A DNA stretch of 64,000 bases from Cryptomeria japonica (Eukaryota; Streptophyta; Pinopsida; Cupressales; Cupressaceae), in NCBI RefSeq assembly GCF_030272615.1, contig NC_081412.1, positions 339,256,870 to 339,320,869 on the forward strand, in the 5' to 3' direction. How positions within the stretch are numbered: the stretch's first letter is position 1; each line of letters starts with the position of its first letter. This document shows positions 48,457 through 61,208 of this stretch, piece by piece. The notes beneath the pieces are model-generated. The model saw only the letters and a list, made by a program, of their open reading frames with translations. It was not told the DNA's origin and did no database searches. The position numbers and the translations under genes were made by a program.

Positions 48457-51400
48457 ACATTGATTTTGATATTTTGAAACTGGAGCTTTCGAGCCACAAA
48501 CTCTGAAATCAGGGCTTTCAAGGCACAAGCTCTGAAATGAGGTTCTAAGAGCATGATGTACATCAAAATTGCATTTAGAAGCTACCGACTCTGGAATTGA
48601 GACTTGTGTCTTGAAACCTTGTTGTGCCTCCAAGCACTAATTTTTATGCTCCAAAAACGAGGCTTTTGAGGCACAACCTTCGAAATGAGGTTCTAAGAAC
48701 GCCATGTTTGTCAAAATTGTGTTTTGACGCTATCAGCTTGAGAATCAGAACTTGTGTCTTGAAAACTTGTAGTGCCTTTAAAGATTGATTTTGATGTTTT
48801 GAAACTGGAGCTTTCAAGCCACACACTCCGAAATCAGGTTCTAAGAGCACAATGTGCATCGAAATCACATGTTTATACTACAGACTCCAGAATAGGGACT
48901 TGCGTCTTGAAAGCTTGTTGTGCCTCCAAACATCAATTTCAATGCTTCGAAACCGAAGATTTTGAGGCATAAGCTCCAAAACAAGATTCTAAGAGCACAA
49001 TATGAATCAAAATCAAATTTTGATGCTACCGGCTCTGGAATAGGGACTTGCTTCTTGAAACTTTGTTGTGCCTCAAAACATTGATTTTGATGTTCCAAAA
49101 TCAAGGTTTTGAAGGCACAAGCTCCGAAATGAGGTTGACAATCGGGACTTGTGTCTTGAAACCTTATTATGCCTTTAAACATTGATTTTGATGTTTTGAA
49201 ACTGCAAAATTTGAGCCACACGCTCTGAAATGAGGTTCTAAGAGCACGATGTGCATCAAAATCACATTTTGACACTATAGCCTCTGGAATAGGGACTTAT
49301 GTCTTGAAAACTTGCATCTTGAAACCTTGTTGTGCCTCTGAACATCGATTTTGATGCTCCAAAACTGGAGCTTTTGAGGCACAATTTCTAAAATAGGGTT
49401 CCAAGAGCACAATGTGCATCAAAATTGAATCTTGATGCTACCGGCTCTAGAATCAGGGCTCTCATCTTGAAACCTTGTTGTGCCTCAAAACATTGATTTT
49501 GATGCTTCGAAATGAGGTTCTAAGAGCACGATGTGTACCAAAATCAAATTTTGACACTGTTGACTCTAGAATCGGGACTTGCATCTTGAAACCTTGTTGT
49601 GCCTCCAAACATTGATTTTGACACTCCAAAACTGGGTCTTTCGAGGCACAAGCTTCGAAATGAGCTTCTAAGAGAATCATGTGCGTCAAAATGGAATTTT
49701 GATGCTACAAGCTTTGGAATAGGGACTTGCCTCTTGAAACCTTGTTGTGCCTCAAAACACTGATTTTGATGTTCAAAAATCAGGGCTTTCAAGGCACAAG
49801 CTTTGAAATGAGGTTCAAAGAGCACAATGTACATCAAAATTGTATTTTGATGCTACCGACTCTGGAATTGGGACTTATGTCTTGAACCCTTGTTGTGCCT
49901 CCAAAAACTAAATTTTATGTTCCAAAAATGAGGCTTTTGAGGCACAACTTCCGAAATGAGTTTCTAAGAACACCATGTTTGTCAAAATCATGTTTTGACT
50001 CTTTCAGCTTGAGGATCGGGACTTGTGTCTTGAAACCTTGTTATGCCTTTAAACATTGATTTTGATGTTTTGAAACTGGAGATTTCGAGCCACACCCTCC
50101 GAAACGAGGTTCTAGGAGCATGATGTGCATCAAAATCACGTTTTGACACTATAGGCTCTGAAATAGGGACTTGCGTCTTGAAAAATTGTTGTGCCTCCAA
50201 ACACCAATTTCGATGCTTTGAAACTGATGATTTTGAGGCGTAAGCTACAAAAAAAGGTTCTAAGAGAAAAATGTGCGTGAAAATCAAATTTTGACTCTAC
50301 TAGCTCCAGAATCAGGACTTGCATCTTGAAACCTTGTTCAGCCTCCAAACATCAATTTTGATGCTCCAAAACTAGGGCTTATGAGGCACAATTTCTAAAA
50401 TAGGGTTCTAAGAGCACAATTTGCATCAAAATTGAATCTTGATGTTACAGGCTCTAGAATCAGGGCTTGCATCTTGAAACCTTGTTGTGCCTCAAAACAT
50501 TGATTTTGATACTTCGAAATGAGGTTCTAAGAGCACGATGTGCGCCAAAATCAGATTTTGACGCTATTGACTCTAGAATCAGGACTTGCATCTTGAAACC
50601 TTGTTGTGCCTACAAACATTGATTTTGACGCTCCAAAACTGGCTCTTTCGAGGCACAAGCTCTGAAATGAGCTTCTAAGAGAATGATGTGCATCAAAATG
50701 GAATGTTGAGAGGCTCTAGAATAGGGACTTGCTTCTTGAAACCTTGTTGTGCCTCCAAACATTGAATTTGATGTTCCAAAATCAAGGCTCTCAAGGCACA
50801 AGCTCTGAAATGCGGTTTTAAGAGCACGATGTACATAAAAATTGTGTTTTGACACTACCGACTCTGGAATTGGGACTTTTGTCTTGAAACCTTGTTGTGC
50901 CTCCAAACACTAATTTTTATGCTCCAAAAACAAAGCTTTTGAGGCACAACCTCCGAAATGAGGTTCTAAGAACACCATGTTTGTCAAAATCTTGTTTTGA
51001 CGCTATCAGCTTGAGAATTGGGAGTTGTGTCTTGAAACCTTGTTGTGCCTTTAAACATTGATTTTGATGTTTTGAAACTGGAGCTTTCGAGCAACACGCC
51101 ACCAAATGAGCTACTAAGAACACAATAAGCATCAAAATCATGTTTTGACACTACAGGCTCCGGAATAGGGACTTGCATCTTGAAAGCTTGTTGTGCCTCC
51201 AAACACCAATTTTGATGCTTCGAAACCAAAGATTTTGAGGTATAAACTCCAAAACAAGGTTCTAAGAGCACGATTTGCATCAAAATCAAATTTTGATGCT
51301 ACCGGCTCTAGAATCAGGACATGCATCTTGAAACCTTGTTGTGTATTAAAAATCAATTTTGATGCTCCAAAACTGGGGCTTTTGAAGCACAATTTCTAAA

Positions 51401-54321
51401 ACAAAGTTCTAAGAGAACAATGTGCATCAAAATTGAATTTTGATTGTACTTGCTCTAGAATTGGGGCTTGCATCTAGAAACCTTGTTTTTCCTCAAAACA
51501 CTGATTTTGATGCTCCAAAATCGGGGCTTTCGAGGCACAAGCTTCGAAATGAGGTTCTAAGAGCATAATGTGCGCCAAAATCAAATTTTGATGCTATTGA
51601 CTCTAGAAACGGGACTTGCATCTTGAAACCTTGTTGTGCCTCCAAACATTGATTTTGACACTCCAAAACTGGGTCTTTCGAGGCACAAGCTCCAAAATGA
51701 GCTTCTAAGAGAATGATGTGCATCAAAATAGAATTTTGACGCTATAGGCTCCGAAATAGGGACTTGCTTCTTGAAACTTTGTTGTGAATCAAAACATTGA
51801 TTTTGATGTTCCAAAATCAGGGCTTTGAAGGCACAAACTCCGAAATGAGGTTCTAAGAGCACGATGTAGATCAAAATTGCATTTTGACGCTACTAACTCT
51901 GGAATTGGGACTTTTGTCTTGAAACCTTGTTGTGCCTCCAAACACTAATTTGTACGCTCCAAAAAGGAGGCGTTTGAGGCACAACCTTTGAAATGAGGTT
52001 ATAAGAACACCATGTTTGTCAAAATCATGTTTTGATGCTATCAGCTTGAGAATCAGGACTTGTGTCTTGAAACCTTTTTGTACCTTTAAACATTGATTTT
52101 GATGTTTTGAAGTTGGAGATTTTGATCCACAGCTCCGAAATGAGGTTCTAAGAACACCATGTTTGTCAAAATATTGTTTTGATGCTAAAAGCTTGAGAAT
52201 CAGGACTTTTGTCTTGAAATATTGTTGTGCCTTTAAACATTGATTTTGATGTTTTGAAACTGAAGATATTGAACCACACGCTCTGAAATGAGGTTCTAAG
52301 AGCACGATGTGCATCAAAATCACGTTTTCACACTACAGGCTCTGAAATAGGGACTTGCATCTTCAAAGCTTGTTGTGCCTCCAAACACCAATTTTGATGC
52401 TTCGAAACAAAATATTTTGAGGCATAAGCTCCAAAACAAGGTTCTAAGACCACGATGTGCGTCAAAATCAAATTTGACGCTGCCAACTCCAGAATGCGGA
52501 CTTGCATCTTGAAACCTTGTTGTGCCTCCCAACATCGATTTTGATGCTCCAAAACTGGGGCTTTTGAGGCACAATTTCTAAAACAGGGTTTTAAGAGCAC
52601 AATGTGCAGCAAAATTGAATTTTGATGCTACTGGTTCTAGAATCAGGGCTTGCATCTTGAAACCTTATTGTGCCTCAAAACACTGATTTTGATGCTTTGA
52701 AACCGGGGCTTTTGAGGCAAAAGCTTCAAAATGAGGTTCTAAGAGCACGATGTGCGCCAAAATCAGATTTTGATGCTATTGACTCTAGAATCGGGACTTG
52801 CATCTTGAAACCTTGTTGTTGCTCCAAACATTGATTTTGATGCTCCAAAATTGGGTCTTTCGATGCACAAGCTCCGAAATGAGCTTCTAAGATAATGATG
52901 TGCGTCAAAATTCCATTTTGATGCTACACGCTACGGAAGAGGGACTTGTTTCTTGAAACCTTGTTGTTCCTCAAAACACTGATTTTGATGCTCTGAAACC
53001 GGGGCTTTCAAGGCAAAAGCTCCATAATGAGATTCTAAGGGCAGGATGTAAATCAAAATACCATTTTGACATTACCCACTCAGGAATTGGGACTTGTGTC
53101 TTGAAACCTTATTGTGCCTCCAAACACTACTTTTTATGCTTAAAAAATGAGGCTTTTGAGGCACAACCACCAAAATGAGGTTCTAAGATTACCATGTTTG
53201 TCAAAATAGTGTTTTGACGCTATCAGCTTGAGAATCAGGACTTGTGTGTGAAAACTTGTTGTGCCTCAAAACATTGATTTTGATGTTCCAAAATCAGGGA
53301 TTTCAAAGCACAAGCTCCGAAATGAGGTTCTAAAAGCACGATGTACATAAAAATTGCATTTTGACGCTACTAACTCTGGAATTGGGACTTGTGTCTTGAA
53401 ACCTTGTTGTGCCCCCAAACACTAATTTTTATGATCCAAAAATGAGGCTTTTGAGGCACAACCTCCGAAATGAGTTTCTAAGAACACTGTGTTTGTCAAA
53501 ATCTTATTTTGACGCTATCAATTGAGAATCGGGACATGTGTCTTGAAACCTTGTTATGCCTTTAAACATTGATTTTGATGTTTTGAAAATGGAGATTTCG
53601 ATCCACACGCACTAAAATGAGGTTCTAAAAGGACGATCTGCATCAAAATCACGTTTTGACACTACAGGCTCCAGAATAGGGACTTGCGTCTTGAAAACTT
53701 GTTGTGCCTCCAAACAACAATTTTGATGCTTTGAAACCGATGATTTTGAGGCATAAGCTGCAAAAAAAGGTTCTAAGAGAACGATGTGTGTCAAAATCAA
53801 ATTTTGACTCTACCAGCTCCAGAATCAAGACTTGCATCTTGAAACCTTCTTGTGCCTCCAAACATCGATTTTGATTCTCCAAAATTGGGTTTAAGCACAA
53901 TTTCTAAAATAGGGTTCTAAGAGCACAATGTGCATCAAAATTGAAACCTCTACAATTAGGGCTTGCATCTTGAAACCTTGTTGTGCCCCAAAACACTGAT
54001 TTTGATGCTCCAAAACTGGGTCTTTTCAGGCACAAGCTTCGAAATGAGCTTCTAAGATAATGATGTGCGTCAAAATAAAATTTTGACGCTACAGGCTCCA
54101 GAATAGGGACTTGCCTTTTGAAACCTTGTTGTGCCAAAATCAGGGCTTTCAAGGCACAAGCTCCGAAATGAGGTTCCAAGAGCACGATGTACATCAAAAT
54201 TCTGTTTTGACGCTACCGACTTTGGAATTGGGACTTGTGTCTTGAAACCTTGTTGTGCCTCCAAACACTAATTTTTATGCTCCAAAAACAAGGATTTTGA
54301 GGCACAACCTCCGAAATGTGG

Positions 54322-55800
54322 TTCTAAGAACACCATGTTTTTCAAAATCATGTTTTGACGCTATCACCTTCAGAATCAGGACTTGTGTCTTGAAACCTTG
54401 TTGTGTCTTTAAAGATTGATTTTGATGTTTTGAAACTAGAGGATTTGAGCCACACGCTCTAAAATGAGGTTCTAAGAGCACGATGTGCATCAAAATCACG
54501 TTTTGACACTACAGGCTCTGAAATAGGGACTTGCGTCTTGAAAGCCTGTTGTGCCTCCAAACACCAATTTGGATGCTTCGAAACTGAAAATTTTGAGGCA
54601 TAAGCTCCAAAACAAGGTTCTAAGAGCACGATATGCGTCAAATTCAAATTTTGAAGCTCTCGGCTCCAGAATCAGGACTTGCATCTTGAAACCTTGTTGT
54701 CCCTCCAAACATCGATTTTCATGCTTCAAAACTGGGGCTTTTGAGGCACAATTTCTAAAACAAAGTTCTAAGAGCACAATGTGCATCAAGATTGAATTCT
54801 GATACTACTGGCTCTAGAATTGGGGCTTGCATCTTGAAACCATGTTATGCCTCAAAACAGTGATTTTGATGCTCCAAAACTGGGGCTTTCGAGCCACAAG
54901 CTCCGAAATAAGCTTCTAAGAGCACGATGTACATCAAAATTGCGTTTTGTTGCTACGGACTCTGGAATTGGGATTTGTGTCTTGAAACCTTTTTGTGCCT
55001 CCAAACACTAATTTTTATGCTCCAAAAACAAGGATTTTAAGGCACAACCTCTGAAATGAGGTTCTAAGAACACCATGTTTGTGAAAATCGTGTTTTGATG
55101 CTATCACCTTCGGAATCAGGACTTGTGTCTTGAAACCTTGTTGTGTCTTTAAAGATTGATTTTGATGTTTTGAAACTAGAGCTTTCGGGTCACACGCTCT
55201 GAAATGAGATTCTAAGAGTGCGATATGCATCAAAATCACGTTTTGACACTACAGGCTCTGAAATAGGTACTTGCGGCTTGAAAGCCTGTTGTGCCTCCAA
55301 ACACCAATTTGGATACTATGAAACCAAAGATTTTGAGGCATAAGCTCCAAAACAAGGCTCTAAGAGCATGATGTGCATCAAATTCAATATTTGATGCTCT
55401 TGGCTCCAAAATCAAGACTTGCATCTTGAAACCTTGTTGTCCCTCCAAACATCGATTTTGATGCTCCAATAGTGGGGCTTTTGAGGCACAATTTCTAAAA
55501 CAAAGTTTTAAGAGCACAATGTGCATCAAAATTGAATTTTGATGCTACTGGCTCTAGAATCTGGGCTTGCATCTTGAAACCTTGTTGTGCCTCAAAACAC
55601 TGATTTTGATGCTTCAAAACTAGGTCTTTTGAGGCACAAGCTCTGAAATGAGCTTCTAAGAGCACAATGTACAACAAAATTGCGTTTTGTTGCTACCGAC
55701 TCTGAAATTGGGACTTGTGTCTTGAAACCTTGTTGTGCCTCCAAACCGTAATTTTTAAGCTCCAAAAAAGAGGCTTTTGAGGCACAACCTCCAAATGAGG
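54322..55800. repeat. Local five-monomer HOR, two tandem copies of 740 bp
   Basis: m1 starts at 54322, 55062 and about 55801 give two units of 740 and 739 bp (five monomers: m1, m2, m3, m4, m7; m5 and m6 are missing). Both share variants rare elsewhere: CTATCACCTTC, CTTTAAAGATTGATTTTG, GAAAGCCTGTTGTGCC, CAATTTGGATGC or ATAC, TTGTTGTCCCTCC and CTAAAACAAAG. A third unit of the same subfamily lies at about 56404-57140, after a stretch of different HOR. Confidence 0.82.
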
Positions 55801-56403
55801 TTCTAAGAACAACATGTTTGTCAAAATCATGTTTTGATGCTATCAACTTGAGAATTGAGACTTGTGTCTTGAAACCTTGTTGTGCCTTTAAACATTGATT
55901 TTGATGTTTTGAAACTGGAGCTTTCGAGGCACACGCTCTGAAACCGAAGATTTTGAGGCATAAGCTCCAAAACAAGGTTCTAAGAGCACGATATGTGCCA
56001 ATATCAAATTTTGACATTATTGACTCTAGAATCGGGTCTTGCATCTTGAAACCTTGTTGTGCCTCCACACATTGATTTTGATGCTCCAAAACTGGGTCTT
56101 TCGAGGCACAAGCTCCGAAATGAGCTTCTAAGAGAATGATGTGCGTCAAAATGGAATTTTTATGCTACAGGCTCCGGAATAGGGACTTGCATCTTGAAAC
56201 ATTGATTTTGATGTGCCAAAATCAGGGCTTTCGAGGCACAAGCTCTGAAATGAGGTTCTAAGAGCATGATGTACATCAAAGTTGCGTTTTGATGCTATCG
56301 ACTCTGGAATTGGGACTTGTGTCTTGAAACCTTGTTGTGCCTCCAAACACTAATTTTTATGCTCCAAAAATGAGGATTTTAAGGCACAACCTCCGAAATG
56401 AGG

Positions 56404-57140
56404 TTCTAAGAACACCATGTTTGTCAAAATTGTGTTTTGACGCTATCACCTTCAGAATCGGGACTTGTGTCTTGAAACCTTGTTGTGTCTTTAAAGATTG
56501 ATTTTGATGTTTAGAAACTTGAGCTTTCGAGCCACATGCTCCGAAATGAGCTTCTAAGAGCACGAAGTGCATCAAAATAACATTTTAACACTACAGGCTC
56601 CGAAATAGGGACTTGCGTCTTGAAAGCGTGTTGTGCCTCCAAACACCAATTTAGATGCTTTGAAACTGAAGACTTTGAGGCATAAGCTCCAAAACAAGGT
56701 TCTAAGAGCACGATGTGCGTTAAATTCAAATTTTGACGCTCTTGGCTCTAGAATCAGGACTTGCATCTTGAAACCTTGTTGTCCCTCCAAACATCCATTT
56801 TGATGCTCCAAAATTGGGGCTTTTGAGGTATAATTTCTAAAACAAAGTTCTAAGAGCACAATGTGCATCAAAATTGAATTTTGATGCTACTGGCTCTAGA
56901 ATCGGGGCTTGCATCTTGAAACCTTGTTGTGCCTCAGAACAGTGATTTTGATGCTCCAAAATTAGGGCTTTTGAGGCACAAGCTCCAAAATGAGCTTCTA
57001 AGAGCACAATGTACATCAAAATTGTGTTTTGTTGCTACCTACTCTGGAATTGGGACTTGTGTCTTGAAACCTTGTTGTGGCTCCAAATACTAATTTTTAA
57101 GCTCCAAAAAAGAGGCTTTTGAGGCACAACCTCCAAAAGA
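56404..57140. repeat. Third copy of the local five-monomer HOR
   Basis: It has the subfamily variants of the units at 54322-55800 (CTATCACCTTCAG, TTTAAAGATTGATTTTG, CAATTTAGATGC, TTGTTGTCCCTCC, CTAAAACAAAG), but is separated from them by about 600 bp of HOR with other variants (55801-56403). The order suggests that a once continuous subarray was interrupted by exchange with another HOR type. Confidence 0.75.
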
Positions 57141-59852
57141 GGCTCTACGAGCACCATGTGTGTAAAAATCATGTTTTAACACTACCGGCTCTGAAATCAC
57201 AACTTACGTCTTGCAACCTTGTGCCTCCAAAAACCAATTTTGATGCTCTCAAACGGGCGCTTGGGGGGGACAAGCTCCGAAATAAGGATCTAAGAGCACA
57301 ATGTGCTTCAAAATTGTATTTTGACACTACCGACTCTGGAATCAGGACATGCATCTTGAAACCTTGTTGTGCCTCCAAACAATGATTTCTATGTTGCAAA
57401 ATCAGGCCTTTCAAAGCACAAGCTCCGAAATGAGGTTCTAAGAACACGATGTACATCAAACTTGCATTTTGACGCTACCGACAATGGAATTGGGACTTTT
57501 CTCTTGAAACCTTGTTGTGCCTCCAAACACTAATTTTTATGCTCCAAAAATGAAGCTTTTGAGGCACAACCTCCAAAATGAGGTTCTAAGAACACCATGT
57601 TTGTCAAAATCGTGTTTTGATGCTATCAGCTTGAGAATCGGTACTTGTATCTTGAAACCTTGTTGTGCCTTTAAACATTGATTTTGATGTTTTCAAACTC
57701 GAGCTTTCGAGCCACACGCTCCAAAATGAGGTTCTAAGAGCACGATATGCATCAAAATCACATTTTGACACTACAGGCTCTGGAATAGGGACTTGCATCT
57801 TGAAAGCTTATTGTGCCTCCAAACACCAATTTTGATGCTTCAAAATCGAAGACTTTGAGGCATAAGCTCCCAAACAAGGTTCTAAGAGCATGATGTGCAT
57901 CAAAATGAAATTTTTATGCTATCGGCTCGAGAATCAGGACTTGCATCTTGAAACCTTGTTGTGCCTCCAAATATCGATTTTGATGCTCCAAAACTGGAGC
58001 TTTTGAAGCACAATTTCTAAAACAGGGTTCTAAGATCACAATGTGCATCAAAATTGAATTTTGATGCTATTGGCTCTAGATTTTGATGCTATTGACTCTA
58101 GAATCGGGACTTGCATCTTCAAACCTTATTCTGTCTCCAAACATAGATTTTGATTCTTTGAAAGTGGGTCTTTCCAAGCACAAGCTCCGAAATGAGGTTC
58201 TAAGAGAATGATGTGCGTCAAAATAGAATTTTGATGCTACAGGCTCCTGAATAGGGACTTGCTTCTTGAAACCTTGTTATGCCTCAAAACATTGATTTTG
58301 GTGTTCCAAAATCAGGGCTTTCAAGGCACAAACTCCGAAATGAAGTTCTAAGAGCACGATGTACATCAAAATTGCATTTTGACGCTACCGACTTTGGAAT
58401 TTGGACTTATGTCCTGAAACTTTGTTGTGCCTCCAAACACTAATTTTTATGCTCCAAAAACAAGGCTTTTGAGGCACAACCTCCAAAATGAGGTTCTAAG
58501 AACACCATGTTTGTCCAAATTGTGTTTTGACGCTATCAGCTTGAGAATTGGGTCTTGTGTCTTGAAACCTTGTTGTGCCTTTAAACATTGATTTTGATAT
58601 TTTGAAACTAGAGCTTTCGATCCACACGCTACAAAACTAGGTTCTAAGAGCATGATGTGCATCAAAATCACATTTTGACACTATAGGCTCCGAAATATTT
58701 TGAGGCATAAACTCCAAAACAAGGTTCTAAGAGCAAGATGTGCGTCAAAATCAAATTTTGATGCTACTAGCTCTAGAATCAGGACTTGCATCTTAAAACC
58801 TTGTTCTGCCTCCAAACATTGATTTTGATGCTCCAAAACAGGAGCTTTTGAGGCACAGTTTCTAAAACAGGGTTCTAAGAGCACAATGTGCATAAAAATG
58901 AATTTTGATGCTACTGGTTTTGCATCTTGAAACCTTGTTGTCCCTCAAAACAATGATTTTGATGCTTTGAAATTGGGGCTTTTGAGGCACAAGCTATGAA
59001 ATGAGGTTCTAATAGCACGATGTGCGCCAAAATCTTATTTTGACGCTATTGACTCTAGAATCCGACCTTGCATCTTGAAACCTTGTTGTGCCTCCAAACA
59101 TTGATTTTGATGCTCCAAAATGAGCTTCTAAGAGAATGATGTGCGTCAAAATGGAATTTTGATGCTACAGGCTCCGGAATAGGGACTTGCTTCTTGAAAC
59201 TTTGTTGTGCCTCAAAACATTGATTTTGATGATACAAAATCAGGGCTTTCAAGGCACAAGCTCCGAAATGAGGTTCTAAAAGCACGATGTAAATCAAAAT
59301 TGCATTTTGACACTATCAACTCTGGAATTGGGACTTGTGTCTTGAAACCTTGTGCCTCCAAACACTAATTTTTATGCTCCAAAAATGAGGCTTTTGAGGC
59401 ACACATCCTCCGAAATAAAATTCTAAGAACACCATGTTTGTCAAAATCGTGTTTTCATGCTATCAGCTTGAGAATTGGGACTTGTGTCTTGAAACCTTAT
59501 TGTGCCTTTAAACATTGATTTTGATGTTTTGAAACTGGATCTTTTGAGGCACACACTTCGAAATGAGGTTCTAAGAGCACTATGTGCATCAAAATCACTT
59601 TTTGACACTCCAGGCTCTGGAATAGGGACTTGCATCTTGAAAGCTTGTTGTCCCTCCAAACACCAATTTTGATGCTTCGAAACCAAAGATTTTGAGGCAT
59701 AAGCTCCAAAACAAGGTTCTTAGAGCATGTTGTGTGTCAAAATTAAATTTTGACGCTACTGGCTCCAGAATCAGGACTTGCATCATGAAACCTTATTGTT
59801 CCTCCAAACATCGATTTTGATGCTCCAAAACTAGGGCTTTCGAGGCATGGAA

Positions 59853-60275
59853 AGATCATTTAGAACATGAAGTATGGAAAGATAATAGTAGACCTAATAT
59901 GTGAATTATTGGATAAGGGTTTATGTATGTAGTAGAGCTTAAACCGGTACTAAATCTGGCATAGTAGATGCTAATCTGAAGCAGTACAAGACATTGGATT
60001 TGTATAATCCATTTTTGTAAGTCAATGTGACTTCTTTGTAATTGAGTAGTGAGCTCTAGGCACTTGACCTTCCTTCATGTGCAGGCCCCTATTGTAAGCA
60101 GTAATATTCTCTTATTGGCCAGTAAGTGAATATTGTGGGTCACAAATCCCATCGAGGTTTTTCCCACACCGGGTTTCTTCGTTAAAATATTGTGTTATGG
60201 TGTGTTTCTTATGCTGTGGTTATTATTCTTCTTTACTGCATTATTTTTGGTTTACCGGTACACAGTTTTGATTGT
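59853..60275 (+). repeat. 423-bp repeat, copy 1
   Basis: Begins AGATCATTTAGAACATGAAG directly after satellite (a few bases TGGAA at the join) and ends CAGTTTTGATTGT. It carries a few private substitutions relative to copies 2 and 3, such as AATAGTAGACC, GTAGTAGAGC, GACCTTCCTTC and CCCATCGAGG. Confidence 0.9.
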
Positions 60276-60698
60276 AGATCATTTAGAACATGAAGTATGG
60301 AAAGATAATAGCAGACCTAATATGTGAATTATTGGATAAGGGTTTATGTATGTAGCAGAGCTTAAACCGGTACTAAATCTAGCATAGTAGATGCTAATCT
60401 GAAGCAGTACAAGACATTGGATTTGTATAATCCATTTTTGTAAGTCAATGTGACTTCTTTGTAATTGAGCAGTGAGCTCTAGGCACTTGGCCTTCCTGCA
60501 TGTGCAGGCCCCTATTGTAAGTAGTAATATTCTCTTATTGGCCAGTAAGTGAATATTGTGGGTCACAAATCCCACCGAGGTTTTTCCCACACCGGGTTTC
60601 CTCGTTAATATATTGTGTTATGGTGTGTTTCTTATGCTGTGGTTATTATTCTTCTTTACTGCATTATTTTTGGTTTACTGGTACACAGTTTTGATTGT
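60276..60698 (+). repeat. 423-bp repeat, copy 2
   Basis: Starts AGATCATTTAG exactly 423 bp after copy 1. It is close to copy 3; differences from copy 1 are scattered single bases. Short ORFs of 64 and 103 codons recur in each copy simply because the repeat does; they show no domain and cross LTR-like non-coding sequence. Confidence 0.92.
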
Positions 60699-61118
60699 AG
60701 ATCATTTAGAACACGAAGTATGGAAAGATAATAGCAGACCTAATATGTGAATTATTGGATAAGGGTTTATGTATGTAGCAGAGCTTAAACCAGTACTAAA
60801 TCTGGCATAGTAGATGCTAATCTGAAGCAGTACAAGACATTGGATTTGTATAATCCATTTTTGTAAGTCAATGTGACTTCTTTGTAATTGAGCAGTGAGC
60901 TCTAGGCACTTGGCCTTCTTGCATGTGCAGGCCCCTATTGTAAGCAGTAATATTCTCTTATTGGCCAGTAAGTTAATATTGTGGGTCACAAATCCCACCG
61001 AGGTTTTTCCCACACTGGGTTTCCTCGTTAAAATATTGTGTTATGGTGTGTTTTTTATGTTGTGGTTATTATTCTTCTTTACTGCATTATTTTTGGTTTA
61101 CCGGTACACAGTTTTGAT
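60699..61118 (+). repeat. 423-bp repeat, copy 3
   Basis: Starts at AGATCATTTAG, 423 bp after copy 2, and stays homologous to GTTTTGAT at about 61118. There, instead of TGTAGATC, the sequence continues ATGCTTTTCATG into the unique tail. It is thus the copy joined to the presumed true LTR end. Confidence 0.92.
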
Positions 61119-61208
61119 ATGCTTTTCATGTTATAACTTAAGAAAATTATTATGCCGGTCAAATACTAATTCACCCCCCCCCCCTCAGTATCTTTGGAAA
61201 TGCTAACA
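61119..61208 (+). other. Unique tail: C-run and LTR 3' end
   Basis: About 90 bp present once. It includes CCGGTCAAATACTAATTCA, a run of 11 C (61174-61184), TCAGTATCTTTGG and the terminal TGCTAACA. In many plant Copia elements a similar C-rich stretch lies shortly before the LTR end. The end at 61208 is inferred from the CA terminus and the return of satellite. Confidence 0.55.

Larger units (their letters stand above)
38959..59852. repeat. 148-bp satellite array, block 2
   Basis: The same satellite family resumes in phase directly after the LTR element and continues to the 423-bp repeat block. The seven monomer classes of block 1 are all present, but order is more disturbed: several HORs are shortened (for example around 44830-45210 and 48300-48500), and some monomers are joined at mid-monomer breakpoints. 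A local five-monomer HOR occupies 54322-55800. The region around 40730-41560 is a diverged relative of 15840-16850. No gene, RNA or unrelated sequence was seen inside the block. Confidence 0.95.
59853..61208 (+). mobile_element. Truncated Copia-type LTR fragment with internal 423-bp triplication
   Basis: A block unrelated to the satellite. Three direct repeats of 423 bp are followed by an 86-90 bp tail containing TTCACCCC plus more C and ending GGAAATGCTAACA. Features recalling plant Copia LTRs are CACAAATCCCACCGAGG, GTTTTTCCCACACCGGG with TTCCTCGTTAAAATATTG, and a C-rich motif just before a CA terminus. The end CTAACA would pair with a TGTTAG start, which is not present, so the 5' part seems lost. 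No internal coding domain, primer-binding site or target duplication was found. Satellite resumes at about 61209 in a different monomer position, so satellite was probably deleted at the junction. Confidence 0.6.

Noticed and set aside
60279-61206. Repeated 64- and 103-codon ORFs in the 423-bp repeats
   Set aside because: They recur only because the DNA repeats, occur on both strands over the same bases, and lie in LTR-like sequence with no recognisable domain.
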